Below the pieces are notes generated by a model that did no database searches, had not been told where the DNA came from, and was given only the letters and a program-made list of their open reading frames with translations. Positions 48,659 through 57,985 of a stretch of 64,000 nt of DNA are shown here, in pieces (position 1 is the first letter of the stretch; the number at the start of each line of letters is the position of its first letter). Made by a program: the position numbers and the translations under genes. The DNA is from Exilibacterium tricleocarpae (GTDB lineage Bacteria; Pseudomonadota; Gammaproteobacteria; Pseudomonadales; Cellvibrionaceae): NCBI RefSeq assembly GCF_007004655.1, contig NZ_ML660097.1, forward strand, positions 62,001 through 126,000, read 5' to 3'.

Positions 48659-50059
48659 ATGTCGATCAGTGTTTTCGATCTGTTTAAAATTGGTATCGGG
48701 CCATCCAGCTCCCACACCGTGGGACCCATGAAGGCCGCTGCGCTGTTTGCGGCGCGGTTGCGGGACGAGCGGCTGTTGCAGAAGGTGGTGCGGGTCAAGG
48801 CAGAGATGTACGGCTCTCTCGGGGCCACCGGCATCGGCCACGGCACGCCGAAAGCGGTCTTGCTCGGTCTGGAGGGGGAGCAGCCGGAGACCGTCGATAT
48901 CGAGGCGATGGCGCTGCGGGTGGCAGCCATTCGTGACGGTGGCACTCTGCGTCTCGGTGGCGACCGTGAAATTGATTTCGACGATAAGGGCGACCTGATT
49001 CTCCACCGCCGTGAGACTTTGCCGTTTCACCCCAATGGTATGAAGTTTACCGCCTATGCTGATTCCGGCGCAGAGCTGCTGGCCTGTATCTACTATTCCG
49101 TCGGCGGCGGTTTTGTGGTGGATGAGGAGGCCAGCGGCAGCGATATAATCGCCGAAGACGACCGTGTGTTGACCTACCCGTTTTCCCTGGGCGCCGAATT
49201 GCTGTCCATTTGTGAGAAGCAGAACCTGCGTATCTCCGATGTCATGTGGGAGAACGAAGCGGCCTGGCGCCCGCACGCGCAGACCCGGGCGGGTCTGCTG
49301 GCGGTGTGGGAGGCGATGCGCGAATGCGTTGACAACGGTATTCGCAACCAGGGCATATTGCCGGGCGGGTTGAAAGTGAAGCGGCGCGCTGCTGAATTGC
49401 ACGCACAACTGCTTAGCCGACCCGAGGCGTCGCTTACCGATCCCCTGACGGTAGTGGATTGGGTCACGCTCTATGCACTGGCGGTCAACGAGGAAAATGC
49501 GGCGGGCGGGCGGGTGGTAACCGCGCCGACCAACGGCGCGGCCGGTATTGTGCCCGCGGTGTTGCACTATTACACGCGCTTTGTTTCCGGTGCCGATGAA
49601 GATGGGGTGCTGCGTTTTCTACTTACTGCGGCTGCGATTGGCATTCTTTACAAAAAAAATGCCTCTATCAGTGGCGCCGAAGTGGGCTGTCAGGGCGAGG
49701 TGGGCTCTGCCTGCTCCATGGCCGCCGGGGCACTGACTGAAGTGCTTGGCGGTACGCCGGCCCAGGTGGAGAATGCCGCGGAGATCGCGATGGAACACAA
49801 CCTGGGTTTGACCTGTGACCCGGTTGGCGGTCTGGTGCAGGTGCCCTGTATCGAGCGCAATGCGATGGCGTCGATAAAGGCCATCGCCGCGGCAAGAATG
49901 GCGTTGCGGGGCGACGGCGCGCATTTTGTCTCGCTCGATAAAGTCATTCGTACCATGCGTGAAACCGGTCGCGATATGAAAGACCAGTACAAAGAAACGG
50001 CACGCGGCGGCCTGGCGGTGAATGTGGTGGAAGTGCCGGTTAATATTATCGAGTGTTGA
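48659..50059 (+). CDS. sdaA: L-serine ammonia-lyase (L-serine dehydratase), single-chain iron-sulfur type
   Basis: The 466-residue enzyme deaminates L-serine to pyruvate. The N-terminal beta domain starts [20 protein letters not shown], and the C-terminal catalytic domain holds the cysteines expected to bind a 4Fe-4S cluster ([17 protein letters not shown] and [18 protein letters not shown]). Alpha and beta domains are fused, as in E. coli SdaA/SdaB. With tdh and kbl it could convert threonine via glycine, and serine directly, into central carbon compounds. Confidence 0.96.
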   Translation: MSISVFDLFKIGIGPSSSHTVGPMKAAALFAARLRDERLLQKVVRVKAEMYGSLGATGIGHGTPKAVLLGLEGEQPETVDIEAMALRVAAIRDGGTLRLGGDREIDFDDKGDLILHRRETLPFHPNGMKFTAYADSGAELLACIYYSVGGGFVVDEEASGSDIIAEDDRVLTYPFSLGAELLSICEKQNLRISDVMWENEAAWRPHAQTRAGLLAVWEAMRECVDNGIRNQGILPGGLKVKRRAAELHAQLLSRPEASLTDPLTVVDWVTLYALAVNEENAAGGRVVTAPTNGAAGIVPAVLHYYTRFVSGADEDGVLRFLLTAAAIGILYKKNASISGAEVGCQGEVGSACSMAAGALTEVLGGTPAQVENAAEIAMEHNLGLTCDPVGGLVQVPCIERNAMASIKAIAAARMALRGDGAHFVSLDKVIRTMRETGRDMKDQYKETARGGLAVNVVEVPVNIIEC

Positions 50060-50130
50060 GCAGGTCTAAACCTGGAGCGGTAAGTCAGATGCGGCTGTCA
50101 CAACAGCTTCCGGTCGGGGCCGGCGGCAGC

Positions 50131-51045
50131 TCAGTTGCGGTAATTGATAAACGTCGACAGCGCTTTAACCTCGCCGAGGGCACTGTCCGACAACTGCCCG
50201 CATTCGGCAAAGGTGATGCCCAGTTTTGCCGCCAGGCCGGCGAAGTAGTAGGCGCCGATCTCTTCGCTCATGGTCCGCTCCACAAAATAGTCCCGTATCG
50301 ACAGCGCCGCGTTGAGTATCAAGGCCATGCGCCGGTGGGGGCCGGCGCCGCGGGGGTCCAGTTGGTAGTGGATAGGGCGGTAGAATTTTTCGCTAAAACC
50401 CCACATTAACAAAATGGCGGAACTCACTTCCGAATCCGGACTGGTGCCGAGTTCCTCCTGTGCTTTATAACGCTGCTTTGTTTTTTGCCGGCTGTAGCGC
50501 AGCACTTCGTCCGTGGTCAGCGGACTGAGCAGCAACTTCACCAGAAACCCGATGTTGCTGAGCAACCCGACCGTGTAGGCATAGGAGGGCGGAAGCGCGC
50601 TACTGCGGCCGACCAGGCGGGCCAACAGGGCAAACACCGGATTTTCTTCCGCCACCGCCCGGGTGTTGAGTTCCGTGACCAACTGACGAGCCACTATCGC
50701 CGTGTACAGGGACTGCTCCCAGAAAGTGGCCATATTGATCTGGTGGGTGTAGGGAAAAGCCTCACAAAGCTTGGCGGTATAGACAATGTCGGACAGCCGC
50801 TGCACGCCGATTTTGCGTATCGCCGTGCTGATATCGGCGCTTTCCGAGCCGGTGGAATAGTAGACGCTGTTGGCGCATTTGATAATGCGTGTTTTCAGGC
50901 TGACATCGGTGTTGATCAGGTCGGCAAACTGGGTGAAGTCGGCGCCCTGGTCGACCAGTTGCTGCAGTTTGAAGACAACAGCCGGAAAAGTGGGCAAATT
51001 GGCCTGTTGCAGCAGGCCGATTGGGCTTTCAGCGCTTGCACTCAT
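50131..51045 (-). CDS. HDOD domain protein
   Basis: A 304-residue HDOD protein, a degenerate HD-phosphohydrolase-like fold used in bacterial signalling. LPTFPAVVFKLQQLVDQGAD begins the domain; LINTDVSLKTRIIKCANSVYY and IRKIGVQRLSDIV are typical, and the metal-binding HD pair is absent. The last 100 residues are less conserved. Family members link to motility, c-di-GMP or phosphorelay pathways; no partner is evident beside it. It converges with sdaA. Confidence 0.87.
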   Translation of the reverse strand: MSASAESPIGLLQQANLPTFPAVVFKLQQLVDQGADFTQFADLINTDVSLKTRIIKCANSVYYSTGSESADISTAIRKIGVQRLSDIVYTAKLCEAFPYTHQINMATFWEQSLYTAIVARQLVTELNTRAVAEENPVFALLARLVGRSSALPPSYAYTVGLLSNIGFLVKLLLSPLTTDEVLRYSRQKTKQRYKAQEELGTSPDSEVSSAILLMWGFSEKFYRPIHYQLDPRGAGPHRRMALILNAALSIRDYFVERTMSEEIGAYYFAGLAAKLGITFAECGQLSDSALGEVKALSTFINYRN

Positions 51046-51218
51046 TGCTATTGTCTAGGCGTCTTACCTTACCTGTGGTGTGGTATATCTACTCTCTTAC
51101 CCTAGTTCAAGATCCGTTGCAGTGCGCACCTTTTTTAGACCAAATTATACTTAGCCACCCCGGCGCCATCCTGGGCTGCCGGGCCGTGGCCGGATAAGAC
51201 AGGTCTGCCGGTGGGACG

Positions 51219-53873
51219 TTAATACTGTAACCTTGCCCCCAGACTGAAACGGCTGCCGTTTTCATAAAAACCGACGGGGATGCCGTCGCTGGTGCTCTGG
51301 TAGATAACCTCGTTGGTGATATTGACGGCACTGAGGAAGATATCGACCTGATTGGTGGCCTGCCAGGTAAAGGTGGCATCCCACTGGTCGTAGTCGTCAG
51401 TGGCGATCTGGGAGCCGGAGACCAGGGTGCCGAAGGACTCGGAGCGATAGTTGTAGGACAGGCGGGCGCTGAAGCGATCATCTTCATAGTAGATCGAGGC
51501 GTTGGCCTGGTTTTCGGAGTTGCCCGGCAGTTCCAGCCTGCCCACTTCGCGGGCCACGTCGGCGTCGGTATACGTATAGTTGGCGGTGATGCCGAAACCC
51601 CGGCCGAGCGGGTGTTGCAGTTGCAGCTCCAGACCCTGGATATCGGCGCCGTCGGCGTTGAACGGTCGGGTGACGGTGAGCGTCTGGCCATTGAAGTCTT
51701 CGGTCTGGGTTCTGTTGACGATAAAGGTGGACAGGTCTTTGACAAAGTAAGTGGCCGAGACAATGGCGGCCTCGTCGTAGTACCACTCTATGCCCACCTC
51801 AAATTGATCGGCAGTGGTGATGTCCAGCAGCGGATTGCCGCCCGAGGCCGTGCCGGTGGTGGCGTTGATCACCAGGTTGGCACTGAGGTTCTGAAACGTG
51901 GGGCGCGCCATCACCGTGGCGATCGCGCCGCGAACAATAAGGTCGTCGCGCAGGTTGTACGCCAGATTAACGCTGGGCAAATACTCGGTGTAGTCCCGTG
52001 TCACTGTGGCCAGAGCGCCGTCCTGAAAGGCTTTGGAAGTCTGGTCGGTCTGCACCGCGCGCAGGCCGATGTTGCCGCGCAGCTCACCCTGCTCGAAGCT
52101 GGCTTTGGCATACCAGGCGGTGATTTCTTCGTTGATATCATAGAACGCATTCTGGTCGACCGCGTAGCTCATGACGCCCGCGTTCAGGAGCGTGTCGACC
52201 TGTTGAATCGCCTTGCGGCGGTCGAGAAAGGCGTAACGTGTCAGTGAACCTGAAGAGGCGGTTTCGCCGTGCAGTCTGGGCGAGGGGCCGGAAGACAGAT
52301 CGTCCAGTGTCAGCGCCGCCAATGCCGCCACTTCGGCGGCGATGGCCGGGTCGTCGATATCGATGCTGCCCACCCTGCGGTTGTTTTCGATGGTGTGATC
52401 GCGCCACTTGCCGCCGACTTTCAATGACGTCACCGGCCCCCAGTTGACATCGATTTCGAGATCGCCCTGCAGGTAAAACTCATCGTCTTCCATAATCCGA
52501 ATCCAGTCGCGCAAGCTGCCCGGCTGCAGGGCCAGCGCCCGGCCGTCGAGGGGATCGATATCGGGGAAGCTGAATTCGTTGGTATTGGCACTCAGGTTAA
52601 TCACCTCCCGGGTGTTGCCCTCGAACCAATAGTTGCGATCGTGGGTGCTGCCGCCCTCGGCCTCGGTAAAACCGGTCTGCACATGGGCTTGCCAGCCGTC
52701 GCCCGTATAGGTGACATCCAGATCGTACACCGTCGATTCAATAAACGCATCGCGATAGATGGGCTCATCGGCGACGCCGACACTGGCGGGGTTTTCGATG
52801 GTGCCGCCCACCAGTGCCTGGCGCCCGTCGCTGGTGGGAATGAATACCGGGTTGGTGACGGTATCGCCGTTGGCAAGTTTGAAACCGCCGGTGACAAACA
52901 GGTAGTTCTGATTGCTGTTGTCCATACCCATATCGGAGTTGACATAATTGAACACGGCGTCCCAGGCCGATGTCGGCCGCCATTGCAGCGTGAGGTTGGT
53001 TGTGTCGCGCTCGCGTTGCTGCTGAAAAATAGCCGAGCCGCCGCCCCAGACGGCGTAGACATCTTCAGTAACCGCGCCGTTTTGGTCGGTTACGTCGTAG
53101 AGCGTGTTGGTGGGAAAGGCCTCCAGGCCATCGCGACGCACGCTGCGCTCCTGGCGGTTGAAAGAACCCAGCACGGCAAACGTTTCAGCGGCGTTTTTCC
53201 AACTGAGCAGGGCGGAGGTCTGCGGGTCCCACTCATCGGGCAACTCGCTGTACTGTCCTTCCACGCTGCCGCGCAAGGTCAGCGGTTCCAGGTCCATGGG
53301 CCGGCGCGTGCGCACGATGACGGTGCCGCCGATGCTGCCTTCGTCGAGATCGGCTTGCGGGCTTTTATAAACCTCCAGAGACGACACCAGTTCCGAGGCG
53401 AGAATGGAGTAGTTAAAGCCGCGGCTGGGATTGTCATTGGCCCACCAAAACGCCGAGGCGACATTCTGGCCGTTGAGCAGCGTGCGGTTGACCTCACTGT
53501 TGGTGCCGCGCACAAAAATATCGCGGCCTTCACCCCAGATGCGGTCGACCGAAATACCGGGAATACGCTGCAGCGAATCGGCGACGTTCTTGTCGGGAAA
53601 TTTGCCGATATCTTCGGCGTTGATGGCATCGACGACCGCATCGGCGTTCTCTTTCACCGCCAGTGCGCGCCTCAGGCTGCCCCGAATGCCGATGACCTCC
53701 AGTTCTTCAACGATTGGCGCGGCGCCGGCCGCGGCAGCGGCCGGCTGTGCGTGGGCGGTATTGACCGTACCGACCGCAGCCAGTGCGCCCAGCGAGCCGT
53801 AAGCCAGAACGGTGGTGTTGAACCAGCGGATCGCGGTTCCCAGTTTAGTGGGAGTCATTGTGGTTTTTTTCAT
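51219..53873 (-). CDS. TonB-dependent receptor (no signalling domain), paralogue of the next receptor
   Basis: The 884-residue outer-membrane receptor belongs to the TIGR01782-type group common in Xanthomonas, Caulobacter and Cellvibrio. After the signal peptide (ending NTAHA) comes VEELEVIGIRGSLRRALAVK, a TonB-box region, then the plug (INAEDIGKFPDKNVADSLQR, LNGQNVASAFWWANDNPSR) and a long barrel ending in SLGARLQY. It is very similar to the receptor at 54044-57064 in the plug but lacks that protein's N-terminal STN domain, so it should transport without signalling. The ATG at 53873 follows AGAGGAAAAG; the frame extends to 54047 without support. It is 170 bases after its paralogue. Confidence 0.92.
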   Translation of the reverse strand: MKKTTMTPTKLGTAIRWFNTTVLAYGSLGALAAVGTVNTAHAQPAAAAAGAAPIVEELEVIGIRGSLRRALAVKENADAVVDAINAEDIGKFPDKNVADSLQRIPGISVDRIWGEGRDIFVRGTNSEVNRTLLNGQNVASAFWWANDNPSRGFNYSILASELVSSLEVYKSPQADLDEGSIGGTVIVRTRRPMDLEPLTLRGSVEGQYSELPDEWDPQTSALLSWKNAAETFAVLGSFNRQERSVRRDGLEAFPTNTLYDVTDQNGAVTEDVYAVWGGGSAIFQQQRERDTTNLTLQWRPTSAWDAVFNYVNSDMGMDNSNQNYLFVTGGFKLANGDTVTNPVFIPTSDGRQALVGGTIENPASVGVADEPIYRDAFIESTVYDLDVTYTGDGWQAHVQTGFTEAEGGSTHDRNYWFEGNTREVINLSANTNEFSFPDIDPLDGRALALQPGSLRDWIRIMEDDEFYLQGDLEIDVNWGPVTSLKVGGKWRDHTIENNRRVGSIDIDDPAIAAEVAALAALTLDDLSSGPSPRLHGETASSGSLTRYAFLDRRKAIQQVDTLLNAGVMSYAVDQNAFYDINEEITAWYAKASFEQGELRGNIGLRAVQTDQTSKAFQDGALATVTRDYTEYLPSVNLAYNLRDDLIVRGAIATVMARPTFQNLSANLVINATTGTASGGNPLLDITTADQFEVGIEWYYDEAAIVSATYFVKDLSTFIVNRTQTEDFNGQTLTVTRPFNADGADIQGLELQLQHPLGRGFGITANYTYTDADVAREVGRLELPGNSENQANASIYYEDDRFSARLSYNYRSESFGTLVSGSQIATDDYDQWDATFTWQATNQVDIFLSAVNITNEVIYQSTSDGIPVGFYENGSRFSLGARLQY

Positions 53874-54043
53874 CTTTTCCTCTGCGCCTGGTAAGTGGGG
53901 TAACCTGTTCCATAGCTGTAAACGGCGGGCGGGGAAAAATCCCGCCAGGGCAGCGTTCGGTGTAGTCCTTTGGCGTGGGGAAATCATGGGGGAAGGCCGG
54001 CAAAGACTACTGTGTTGCGCCGGCGTGCAGTAGGCGCGTGCAC

Positions 54044-57000
54044 TCAAATATTCAGGCTGATGCCAATAATAAAACGCCGGCCGTTTTCGTAAAAACCCTG
54101 CGGCACACCGCTGGCGGTGCGAAAATAAATCGGTTCGTTACCCAGGTTGACGCCCTCCAGGTGCACCGATAGCCGCGGGGTGGGTGTCCAGCTAATGGCG
54201 GCATCCCACTGGTCGTAGGCTTCCGTGACATCCTGGGAGCCGGCGTTGAGGCCGCCGAAAGAGTCGGAGCGATAGTTGTAAGACAGTCGCGCGCTAAAGT
54301 GCCGGTTTTCGAAATACACCGAGCTGTTGAGCTGATCCCGGGAGTTGCCGGGCAGCGTCGCCGTTTCGCCGCCGGCACCGGCCGTCACCGATGCATCGGT
54401 GTATGTGTAATTGCTGGTGACACCGAAACCTCTGCCCAGGTCCTGTTGCCATTGCAGCTCGATGCCCTGTATATCTGCGCCCGCGCCATTGTAGGGACGG
54501 GTGACGTTGAGGGTCTGGCCGGCAAGCGTCTCCGGCAGTGTGCGGGTAGTGACCAGGGCGGCTATATCCTTGCGAAAATAGGCGGCGGATAACACCGAGG
54601 CCTCGGCAAAGTACCACTCAATCGCCAGATCAAATTGATTGGCTCGAACGGGTTCCAGGTGCGGGTTCCCCCCCGCCGCGGTGCCGTTGGTGGCGTCGAT
54701 GATAATACCCGGCGTCAAGTCCTGAAAATTCGGTCGGGCCATAACCCGGGCCAGGGCGGTGCGCAGAGTGAGGTTGCGCGCGAGCTTATAGGCCAGGTTT
54801 AAGCTCGGCAGGTAGTTGTGGTAGGGGCGCAGGTGACGGGTGAGCTGCGTATTCTGGTAAGCCGCGGCACCTTGCTTGGTGTGGACTGCGCGCATGCCGA
54901 TATTGCCGGAGAGCCTGTTGGTTTCGATATCGGCCTTGATATAAGCGCCCAAAATACGTTCGTTGATCCGGTAGAAAGCGTCGGTGTCGTAGCGATAGCT
55001 GAGCAGTCCCCGGTCGAATAACGGCTGCAAACTTTGTGCGAGACGGTTGCGGTCGGCCCAGGCGTATTGCGTGAGGGAGCCGGCGCTGGCGGTCTTGCGG
55101 TGCAGGTGGGGTGTCAGGCCGGCGGAGACCTGGTCCAGGCCGATGGCTTGCGCCGCCGGCCAATCTGCGTGAGCGGTATCGACGCTGCCCACGGTGCGGT
55201 TGTTTTCGATCGTATGATCGCGCCACTTGGCGCCGACCTTGATGCGGTTGATAAAAGGCAGCTTGTCGAATGCCCAGCTCAGATCCCCCTGTAAGTAAAA
55301 CTCCTCGTCGCGCATTTCGCGAATCCAGTCGCGCGAGTCGCTCGACAGGCGCTGCAGGGCTGCCGGATCGCGGGGATCGAGGTCGGGAAAGTCAAATGCC
55401 AGCCGGCGCGGGCCAATCGCATAGGATAGCTGGGTATCACCGATAAAGCGGTAGCGCCGGTCGTGATCGCTACCGCCTTTGGCCCGGGTGACACCCATCT
55501 GCCAGTGAGAGCGCCAGCCGTCGGCGTCGTAATTCATATCGAGATCGTAACTGGCGGTCTCGACATAGGCGTCACGGAATATTGCATCCAGTGCCGCGCC
55601 GGGACTGTCGGCATTGCCAAACGTGCCGCCGAGCAGGGTACGCACGCCGTCGCTGGTGCCAATCTGTGCGGCGCTGACCGGTACCGGCGGTATCTCGTTG
55701 AGTTTGAATGCACCCGGCAGGGCTAGGTAATTCTGGTTGCTGTTGTCCATATCCATATGGGTAAGCACGGCGTTGAAGGCGATATCCCAATGCGGGTCGG
55801 CGGCCCATTGCAGTGTCAGGTTAGCGCTGCGGCGGCGCCGCTCCTGTTGAAAGATTGCCGACCCCAGGCCCCAGGGCACGCGAACCCCCTCGATAAGATT
55901 GCCGTCGGCTTCTGTAAGAGTGTAGAGCGCGTGGTCGGGGAAAGCCTCGAGCCCGTCGCGGCGCAATTGCCGCTTTTGTAGATTGAATGAGGCCAGGGCG
56001 CCGAAGGTGCCGGCAGTGTTTTTCCAACTGAACAGCGCCGCGGCCTGCGGGTCCCACTGGTCGGGCAGCTCGCTGTACTGCTGTTCCAGCGAGGTGCGTA
56101 GCGTACCGGCGGCCAGGTCCAGCGGCTTGCGGGTGCGAATGATTACCGTACCGCCGATGCTGCCCTCATCGACATCGGCCTGCGGGCTTTTGTGAACCTC
56201 CAGTGATGCGACCAGCTCCGAGGCGAGGATGGAATAGTTGAAGCCGCGGCTGGGGTTGTCGTCGGCCCACCAGTAAGCGGAGGCGACATTCTGGCCATTG
56301 AGAAGGGTGCGGTTCACATTCTTATCGGTGCCGCGAATATTGATATCGCGCCCCTCGCCCCAGATGCGATCCACGGAGACACCGGGAATACGTTGCAGGG
56401 CATCGGCCACATTCTGGTCCGGAAACTTGCCGATATCCTCGGCGGTAATCGCGTCCACAGCCGCATCGGCGTGGCGTTTGATAGAGAGACTGCGCGCCAG
56501 GCTGCTGCGAATCCCGGTAACCAGCACCTCTTCGATCGCGCTGTCCCGCGGAACAGTCTGTACTGCCGGCGCGGCGGGTGCCGGTTTTATCGTCTTCAAG
56601 CGTTGCCGGGCGGGGTCCCGATACACCACCAGCACCTGTCCGCCGCCAAAACGATAACTGAGCCCGCTGGTGTGCAGCAGATGCTCCAGAGCTTCGGTCC
56701 GTGAATAAGCGCCGTGCAGCGGCGCCACCGTCAGTTCGGGCAGTTGTTCGCTGCGAAACATGATCTGCAGGTTGGATTGTTCGGCATACTGTAACAGGGC
56801 GGTAGCGAGTGGCTGTCGTTTGATCGCGTAGTTAAGAATATCGGTAAAGGTATCGGAAAAAGTATCGGAAAAAGTATCGGAAAAAGTATCGGTGACGGCC
56901 TCAGTGCCGGTATCAGTGGCCCCGTCGGCGGCGAGAACGGTGCTGCACAGCAAAGCCGCGGCAAGGGCGGCCGGTATCCGCCGTGCAAACCGGTTGAGGT

Positions 57001-57064
57001 GGTGAGCAGGGCTGCGCGCTGAGCCGCATCGCTCAAGTAATGCTCTTATATGGCCTGGACCCAT
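54044..57064 (-). CDS. Signal-transducing TonB-dependent receptor with secretin/STN domain (FecA-like)
   Basis: The 1006-residue protein has a basic N-terminus and hydrophobic segment (IPAALAAALLCSTVLA), a repetitive acidic linker encoded by 12-base repeats (DTFS units, residues about 60-75), then an STN domain (about residues 83-140; ATALLQYAEQSNLQIMFRSE, GAYSRTEALEHLLHTSGLSY). The plug follows (ITAEDIGKFPDQNVADALQR, WWADDNPSRGFNYSILA) and a barrel ending GISLNI. STN receptors contact a FecR-type regulator. A FecI-type sigma factor and FecR gene diverge from it. Ligand unknown. The ATG at 57064 lacks a clear Shine-Dalgarno sequence, so the exact start is uncertain. Confidence 0.92.
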   Translation of the reverse strand: MGPGHIRALLERCGSARSPAHHLNRFARRIPAALAAALLCSTVLAADGATDTGTEAVTDTFSDTFSDTFSDTFTDILNYAIKRQPLATALLQYAEQSNLQIMFRSEQLPELTVAPLHGAYSRTEALEHLLHTSGLSYRFGGGQVLVVYRDPARQRLKTIKPAPAAPAVQTVPRDSAIEEVLVTGIRSSLARSLSIKRHADAAVDAITAEDIGKFPDQNVADALQRIPGVSVDRIWGEGRDINIRGTDKNVNRTLLNGQNVASAYWWADDNPSRGFNYSILASELVASLEVHKSPQADVDEGSIGGTVIIRTRKPLDLAAGTLRTSLEQQYSELPDQWDPQAAALFSWKNTAGTFGALASFNLQKRQLRRDGLEAFPDHALYTLTEADGNLIEGVRVPWGLGSAIFQQERRRRSANLTLQWAADPHWDIAFNAVLTHMDMDNSNQNYLALPGAFKLNEIPPVPVSAAQIGTSDGVRTLLGGTFGNADSPGAALDAIFRDAYVETASYDLDMNYDADGWRSHWQMGVTRAKGGSDHDRRYRFIGDTQLSYAIGPRRLAFDFPDLDPRDPAALQRLSSDSRDWIREMRDEEFYLQGDLSWAFDKLPFINRIKVGAKWRDHTIENNRTVGSVDTAHADWPAAQAIGLDQVSAGLTPHLHRKTASAGSLTQYAWADRNRLAQSLQPLFDRGLLSYRYDTDAFYRINERILGAYIKADIETNRLSGNIGMRAVHTKQGAAAYQNTQLTRHLRPYHNYLPSLNLAYKLARNLTLRTALARVMARPNFQDLTPGIIIDATNGTAAGGNPHLEPVRANQFDLAIEWYFAEASVLSAAYFRKDIAALVTTRTLPETLAGQTLNVTRPYNGAGADIQGIELQWQQDLGRGFGVTSNYTYTDASVTAGAGGETATLPGNSRDQLNSSVYFENRHFSARLSYNYRSDSFGGLNAGSQDVTEAYDQWDAAISWTPTPRLSVHLEGVNLGNEPIYFRTASGVPQGFYENGRRFIIGISLNI
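56839..56898 (-). repeat. Five 12-bp in-frame repeats in the receptor linker
   Basis: Units TATCGGAAAAAG on the plus strand (CTTTTTCCGATA on the coding strand) repeat five times and encode DTFS units between the signal peptide and the STN domain. Confidence 0.88.
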
Positions 57065-57373
57065 AGTGTGATTGAAAATACAGGAAATAATTATAGTTAG
57101 CCGTGATTATAATAACGGAACCGGCCACTGACTCCCGACAAAAATACGGCGATGCCTGTCGGGTTTATGGCCGCGGTTGCGTTTACAGGGGGGAGGTTAT
57201 GCGCAACAAGGGGTCCAGAGCCCCGGGGCCTGCAGGTTCAAGAGTCAAGGGTTGTAGGGTGCACGTATTAGTATCGAGCCTTATGCCGGTCCCGGTTTAC
57301 AACAAAATACTGCTTACTTGAACGCTGTTGCAAAAGCAACCGTATCAAAAGAAGGCTGTGATTAGGGCAAGCA
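57065..57373. other. Intergenic region between the divergent receptor and sigma-factor genes
   Basis: These 309 bases must hold the promoters of the receptor operon and the sigma/anti-sigma operon. A short hairpin (GTTGC, AAAA, GCAAC) lies near 57329. No gene was recognised. Confidence 0.5.
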
Positions 57374-57985
57374 ATGGCGTCAGTGAGACCGAAACTATCA
57401 GCCGGACCGCGACTCAGGGTTGTCGGGCAAACCCAGCGTGGCGCAAACGGCGACGGCGCTGAGGAGGGCGTGTCCGGACCGGATCCCTATATCGAAACCC
57501 TGTACGAAAAATACCGCTGCAGCCTCCTTAACTATCTGACCGGGCTCTTGCCCGGGGGGCGCCAGGACGCATACGAAGTCCTCCATGAAACCTATATTCG
57601 TTTACTGAAACAGGACAACCTGGAGCGACTGGAGGAAAATGCGCGCGCCTATATCTTTACGGTGGCCACCAACCTGGTGCGCGATGCGCTGCGCCGTCGC
57701 GGCAGTCGCCGTGCCGATGCCCACATACCCTTCGAGGAAGGCGAGTTTCCCAGCACTGCGCCATCGCCGGCCCGGGCGGCGGACTGGGAGCAATCCCTGG
57801 CTAAACTGAAACGGGAGTTGTTGAAACTGCCTGCGAACACCCGACAGGTGTTTCTGTTGAGCCGGTTCGAGGAAATGACCTATCCGGAAATTGCCCGTGC
57901 CCTGAATATCAGTACCCGTACCGTCGAGCGGCATATGGCCACGGCAGTCAGGAAGCTGCAGAACTCGCTGGAAGACCTGTTATGA
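57374..57985 (+). CDS. ECF sigma factor, FecI-like
   Basis: A 203-residue extracytoplasmic-function sigma factor. Region 2 (about residues 40-105) includes YIETLYEKYRCSLLNYLTGL and DAYEVLHETYIRLL. Region 4 (about 140-200) includes LPANTRQVFLLSRFEEMTYP and a helix-turn-helix (IARALNISTRTVERHMATAV). The gene overlaps the FecR gene by four bases (ATGA), so the pair is translationally coupled. With the STN receptor on the other strand it forms a complete cell-surface signalling set: receptor, anti-sigma factor, sigma factor. The N-terminal 35 residues are extra and not conserved. Confidence 0.92.
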   Translation: MASVRPKLSAGPRLRVVGQTQRGANGDGAEEGVSGPDPYIETLYEKYRCSLLNYLTGLLPGGRQDAYEVLHETYIRLLKQDNLERLEENARAYIFTVATNLVRDALRRRGSRRADAHIPFEEGEFPSTAPSPARAADWEQSLAKLKRELLKLPANTRQVFLLSRFEEMTYPEIARALNISTRTVERHMATAVRKLQNSLEDLL

